The notes under the pieces: generated by a model
The model's input: only the letters and a program-made list of their open reading frames with translations
Told to the model about the DNA's origin: nothing
Databases searched by the model: none
NCBI GenBank assembly: GCA_036852015.1
Contig: JAANDG010000225.1
Span: forward strand, 124,001 to 188,000
Length of the DNA stretch: 64,000 bases
Origin: Pelodera strongyloides
Taxonomy: Eukaryota > Nematoda > Chromadorea > Rhabditida > Rhabditidae
Direction: 5' to 3'
Translations under genes and position numbers: made by a program
Shown here: positions 59,204 through 64,000 of the stretch, piece after piece
How the letters are laid out: each line of letters opens with the position of its first letter
How positions within the stretch are numbered: the first letter of the stretch is position 1

Positions 59204-59975
59204 CTATGAAGTATTGTTATATAATAAAATGATTTAAATAAAGACATTTTTAACTAACATACAAAATCCTGATGTTCAGCCGAAATGGAAAATTTAATTG
59301 AACGACACGATGTGTCGTACAAAACTTTTAAATATAAAAAATATACCAAACAAACGAAAGCAATATACAAAAACCATTAAAATGCAACTTTTCAAGAACG
59401 ATTTCCGATAAAACCGACTTTATTTAAAAAAAATAACCCTTCCGCTCTAAAACGTGGACTCGGATATGTACGGTAAGACGAAATGGCGGGAAATTTGAAC
59501 CCTTCTTTATATGGCTTTGAATATTTAGAGTAACACAGAAGAGGGTGAACTATTTATTTAATATCTTCTTTAATTGCATTTGTTATCTTTGTGAATACAT
59601 TCAACCTTATTTATTAATTAAACCAGTTTTTTTGTTAGATTACATGTCCAACTTTTACGAAAATACATTGCAATGTGCCTTGTGCGAAAGATGCTATATT
59701 ACCTAATTACTAATAATCAAGTTTCACCAAATTATCCTTTCAATTAATATTGTTTTTTTTTGATCACATATATCGAAAAGACATACATAATCAAATGGAT
59801 ACCCTAATAAGACGAACATGCTTATATATTTCTTCGAATCCTAAAATATTATTCCCGAGAAAAAATAGCTACAACTCACAGTCAGTCCTTAGCTCCTCTT
59901 CTCGAGAAGCAGTCAATTGAAATTAACTGATAAACCCTTGCTAATTGGTTAATTTAAAGTTATTTTAGTTCGCTT
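59204..59975. other. Intergenic between divergent genes
   Basis: Very AT-rich (59,220-59,960). An acceptor TTATTTTAG at 59,968 lies 7 bp before the next ATG. No gene. Confidence 0.45.
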
Positions 59976-62580
59976 ATGTCCTGTTTAAATGATGTCGAGC
60001 TGGGTGTTATTCTATGGAGAACTTACGCACCAGAGTACGATAATAGAACATTAGTGCGGCGAGCTGACTTGGAAGGTATATGCAGTTTAGAAAAGGTGGG
60101 GAACATTTCACTATCAAAATATTTATAATCGTATCAGTATGGAGCAAACGTGGCCATGCACAACTTGTGTTGCATCAATTTTTACGCTTCTGTAGCTCTT
60201 CCCACATTTTTATTTAGGCAATTAACTTCGGTCGCAAGTGGCGAATTACCGATGATGCAATACATGAGCTATTCATAGAAGCGGTAAAGGACAACGATGT
60301 TCGTTTTTATTATTTTTTATCATCTAATTTCTGCCGTTGTATTCACATAGGACACTTTGAATTATTTCTAGAACTCCTGCAAGGCTGATGATTCCTTGAG
60401 CATTCGCTGATTGGTTGTAGTAAACTTCTGTCCAGTTCGGGCGCCTTAGAGCGACGGGAAGTATCTACAAATGTCAGCCGCACAAGCTTCTCTACCTATA
60501 GCACTACGTATACCTAATTCGTTAAGGACATGATCTTCGCTCGTGATTCCCTTCGTGATTTGTGTGTGTCTGTTGGCGGAGAAAGAGAAAATGGATGGTT
60601 GGATGAACTGTTTCAAATTACAATAAAATGCGATGAGGAAGAGAAAGCATTTGATAAGGACGTTGTATGTTACCCCCTTCAATATGATTGTCTTTTTTTC
60701 CTGTGACTTATGAATGCGGAATTCTATCCAACGTCAAGAATCGACTATAAATACTTTCGATGGTCTGAGTTTAGATTTCCGAACTTCATATCTTGAGTTG
60801 TGTGATTGCGGCAGCTGTGGATCAGAACGACGTGTGGTCGACTACGACGCTTGTCCAGAGATTGGCACCTCATATTCTGCCACATCTGCGCAAACGTGCC
60901 GCATCTAGTAACCTAAACGTTGTTCAGGTTTGTATTCCTATACGATATAAAGTTGATAGAAAATTCCATCAACAAAGAAAAATAGTTCCTTGCGAGAGAG
61001 TGACCCATAGGAGTCTTCTTCCGAGAGACAGTACTACCTTGGTGCAATAATTACCGACCATCCGCCTAATCACCTTGGAAAGACATTTCCTGGGTATTTT
61101 GCGGTCGATGAATTGCGCTACTTTGGCCTTTTCATTGAAATGTGGATATCGTTTCAGACTCTTATGTCCATCTTAATGGAAACAGGTATTTCACAAGAAG
61201 CGGGTGATTTCTTTGGAGATTCGAGATCTGTTCTAATGCAACTGGATAAGGTCATTGACAATGTCCAGGAGCATCTACTCATGACACCAAATCCAAGGTC
61301 TTTTATTTCGCCGTATTTCTTTGTTGCTGTAATTGTCTGGTCAAAAAGTCGTTCTACTAAGGGAACTACATGAAGACATAATATACGACAATAAGTTGTT
61401 TGTATGGTATGAAGCTGTTTTTAGGCGCTGTGTTCAAAATGTGATAAAAACGGCAGCTGCCTTCCTATTGAATTGCAGTGAATGGAGAGGAAGTAGTAAA
61501 ATGAAGAAAGCACAACAGATCCTCTCCTCACATGCCCTTATTCTTCAGGAGTTACTTGTCTTAATCAAGAAAACTGTGTCAAACAGCTATCAGGTAGTGA
61601 GTGATACATGCAGCTGTCATTAGCTGAGCATTGATTGAGCCATTGATAAATTACCTAACTAAATATGAAATTTATGTGGCATAGTGTTTCAGCAAATGAT
61701 ATAAAGGTATTATACAGCAGGATATTGATTCATAATGAAACCCTATCGTTTTTCTTGCAGAGGAGAAGTTCATTCGTCACCGAGTCCCATATCCTACTCA
61801 GGTGTTTGTTGGATAGAGTCATTTGTTCACATTCACTGCCTCGTGGGTCGTCCTCTTTCACGCCAGCATTCAAGTAAACCGTATTATTGTCTAGCCTATT
61901 ATTGTCTTTATTAGTGATTTTGTTTGGCCTTTTGCCTTAGCTTGCCGTACTCCTTTATTTTGAAATGACGTGCGAACTTTAGGACACCCACGGTTGAGGC
62001 TGATCCTTCCACGCCTTCTTCTACGAAAGAACCGGAAGATGAACCTGCTACACCAACAACCAGTCACCTGTGCACTGCAAGCTTCTTGAAGTAAGCTGAA
62101 ACAATACTTGCAAAGAGACCAAATAGTTTGTCGGTCTTCTACAAGCTTCACTCTTTTTCTATTTGTTTGTTTTCCAGCAACCAAACACCTACTCCAATGC
62201 GGGAACCTACGCTTGAACCTTTCGAGAGTTTAGTTCCACAGAACAATACGAGTTTGTTAGAGGTGCCGGAAACACAGGTAGAAATCTCTCTTACATCATG
62301 TTTTCAGTGGTAAATTTGATGTTTCCTTGTCTGCATTATTATACTATTCAGACTTTTCGACATTGTGGAAGCTAAATTTTCTGTTTAGACACCTTCGAGA
62401 CGACCTCTTGAAGAGGTGAACAGAGACTGTGGAGCCGTGAAAACAAGAAAAAGAAAGAGCCTGAGCCCGCGGATTCAGAAACAAAGTAAAGTAACCAAAC
62501 CAAGAGGACGGCGGAGTGCCACAGCTGGAACTGTGGTGAAAAAGCCATGCCAGAAAACCCTCATGCACTTCTTTAAGTAA
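59976..62580 (+). CDS. Unrecognised helical protein with a C-terminal PIP box
   Basis: Exons: 59976-60095, 60218-60298, one unresolved between 60,300 and 60,526, then 60527-60664, 60775-60927, 61011-61297, 61362-61593, 61761-61873, 61983-62090, 62178-62277, 62389-62580. Roughly 510 residues. The first three quarters look like a helical repeat solenoid (HILSCVIAAAVDQ, LVQRLAPHILPHLRKR, VWYEAVFRRCVQNVIKTAA). The tail is a disordered Thr/Pro/Lys-rich segment with basic stretches (TRKRKSLSP). It ends QKTLMHFFK, an exact PCNA-binding PIP box, so a nuclear DNA replication or repair role is likely. The region near VFRRCV to LLDRVI vaguely resembles the FANCD2 C-terminus, but the protein is far shorter; I do not claim that identity. 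Confidence 0.65.
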
Positions 62581-62745
62581 ATTTTGTCTGGGCTGCTCGG
62601 TTTCGAATTTGTTAGAATTCCATTTTTGTCGTTCATTTCTCTGTAAATACTCCCAGTTCTCCTTTATGCTCCACATTTCCTGTGTTTGAACAAATATGAA
62701 TATATGTTTATTCCTAAAACAAACCGTGAACGTTTGCTAAGCGAG

Positions 62746-63191
62746 TTAAGAGTCACACATAAATATTCGAAAGGCTTTGTTCTTCTTGATTTGGTTCTTC
62801 ATCTCTTTGATGAAGTCGTGAGGTTGTAGTGTTAGGGAGAATTCGACTCCTTCCCGCACAGTTGATATCCTTGCCAGGGGTTGATCGTTCTTTGCGAACG
62901 GGTTCAAGCGCCGATTATTTACCTAAAGAATTACTTTTAGTCACAGTTTGAAATGCTCATACCTATTGCTTATCAATTTACAAACAAGCGCCACAAAGTC
63001 TAACTCCCCGCTGAAGTTAAGGTCTAGATGTCTGCTTACCTCAGTTATAACGGCAGGTGACCTGCCCTCAGGTTGAAAAAACGAAGCTATATCAATTGGA
63101 AGTCCTCTCCGAAACGCTTGTGAATCTTGCTCAATTCCACCAATCTATAAAAATAGGTTCTTCAGTTTTTTTTTAGAATTATTGAAGGCAT

Positions 63192-63232
<41 letters not shown>

Positions 63233-63883
63233 CTGCTTTAATTCTGGTCTCATACAAACTCACACGGTTCTTCCCCTTGTGCAAGAGCACTCCAATACTA
63301 GTAGAATTGTTGATGGGCCTGACCAATTTGAATGTGATTGCGTTAGGAATCGGGCGTATTGTTAAGCTGACGAGAGCACCCGGTGACGACCTGTAGATTT
63401 GTTTCATAATTAACAGTTTCATGTAGTTTGCATCTCTTAAAAACATGATAGTTCGATTTCGTTGGTCTAAATAAAGAGAAAGTGCGGTAGTTTCTTATAT
63501 ATCATCTTGTTTTCAATACATTAATGAGTTGCTCACAAAGCATAAAAGAGATGAGGAATGTTTTGTATTCCCGTGACGGGATGATCTTCCACTTCCACAA
63601 GTTCATCCCCAATTCTGAAGAGGCATGAGAGTTGACGGTCAAGACTTCGACGCCAGCCGGCCACCCTGAAAGTAAACAACCACTGCATTTTTAAATATAA
63701 GGACCGGTAAAGTTAGGATTTCAATAATATACATTTATGAACCCAACCAGACACGTCCTCCGACTTCGACAAAAAGCACATGTTCGACCAAAATGTTTAA
63801 CGAGACTGCAGTCTTGCGAAGGGGCTGGAAGAAACCTTTGGCCTCGACGTGCTCACTTGCCCTCCTATAGCGATGGTGAAGGC
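62746..63883 (-). CDS. Tandem-PDZ protein, 5' end beyond the window
   Basis: Exons in coding order: 63748-63883, 63537-63665, 63264-63390, 63040-63144, 62746-62922; phases agree. The first PDZ domain runs through LVEHVLFVEVGGRVW, SCLFRIGDELVEVEDHPV and GALVSLTIRPIP. The second runs through NAITFKLVRP, GVLLHKGKNRVIGGIEQDS, VITEVNNRRLNPFAKNDQ and VEFSLTLQPHDF. It ends FMCDS. PDZ domains bind C-terminal peptides and build membrane-linked complexes. Further 5' sequence up to the window edge is open in the same frame (it includes a hydrophobic stretch), but no start could be assigned. It is convergent with the PIP-box gene, with 165 bp between the stop codons. Confidence 0.75.
63195..63231. repeat. 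(AT)n microsatellite
   Basis: About 18 AT units within an intron of the tandem-PDZ gene. Confidence 0.9.
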
Positions 63884-64000
63884 CTGTAAGAAAGGAGTTT
63901 AAAGGGGCTGGGTTATTCAAATCGCCCCGTACTTTATTCTTGGTATATATTGCGCACCCCATAAAAAGCACAATCAGTACAAAAAGTTTCCAAGTCAAGG

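Noticed and set aside
59976..62580. Naming this gene FANCD2 or a STAG/cohesin subunit
   Set aside because: Only vague helical similarity could be argued by eye, the protein is about one third of FANCD2 length, and no diagnostic motif apart from the PIP box was found.
1..64000. CRISPR array, bacterial operons or prophage
   Set aside because: No direct-repeat/spacer array exists; genes carry introns and the content is animal.

Overview
The window looks like nuclear DNA of a nematode, most likely a clade V (strongylid-type) worm. It is AT-rich. Its genes are split into many small exons with TTTCAG-type acceptors, and several start codons sit just behind a splice acceptor, as expected for spliced-leader trans-splicing. 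One gene belongs to the nematode HRG-1 haem-transporter family, and there is an EndoU gene, a discoidin-domain receptor kinase and a tandem-PDZ protein. All gene models were built by hand from reading frame, splice sites and phase; none was checked against RNA or databases.

Layout. 1-3,880 is gene-free and repeat-bearing, with a GGGGTAGTA foldback block and a 197-bp TIR element. 3,884-12,072 is a complete, apparently young BEL/Pao LTR retrotransposon: two 318-bp LTRs that look identical, a 5-bp target duplication, a repeat-rich leader, gag-protease-RT-RNase H in one frame and integrase in the -1 frame. 12,078-19,910 is a repeat-rich interval. It holds an inverted duplication of a decayed secreted-peptide gene, and one arm is interrupted by a 1.14-kb TIR element that carries a tRNA-Glu gene.

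From 19.9 kb the window is gene-dense. Plus strand: discoidin-domain receptor kinase (5' end not found). Minus strand: pyrroline-5-carboxylate reductase; a secreted serine-protease homologue with all three catalytic residues replaced. Plus strand: hemopexin-type matrix metalloproteinase; BAAT/acyl-CoA thioesterase-type hydrolase; small MGC-starting protein like vertebrate C1orf21. Minus strand: HRG-1-type haem transporter. Plus strand: rhodopsin-like GPCR; TRAPPC2/sedlin; Pmp3/UPF0057 peptide. Minus strand: EndoU; ACOT13-type hotdog thioesterase. Plus strand: unrecognised helical protein ending in a PIP box. Minus strand: tandem-PDZ protein cut by the window end.

The genes do not form one pathway. 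Two families concern acyl-CoA hydrolysis, two concern extracellular matrix (collagen receptor and matrix protease), and one concerns haem uptake. The most unusual signals are in the retrotransposon (bZIP-site array, 3' series of small stem-loops, RNase H/integrase frame break), the tRNA-bearing TIR element with its natural empty site, the receptor kinase lacking the catalytic-loop Asn, and the fully triad-less protease homologue.
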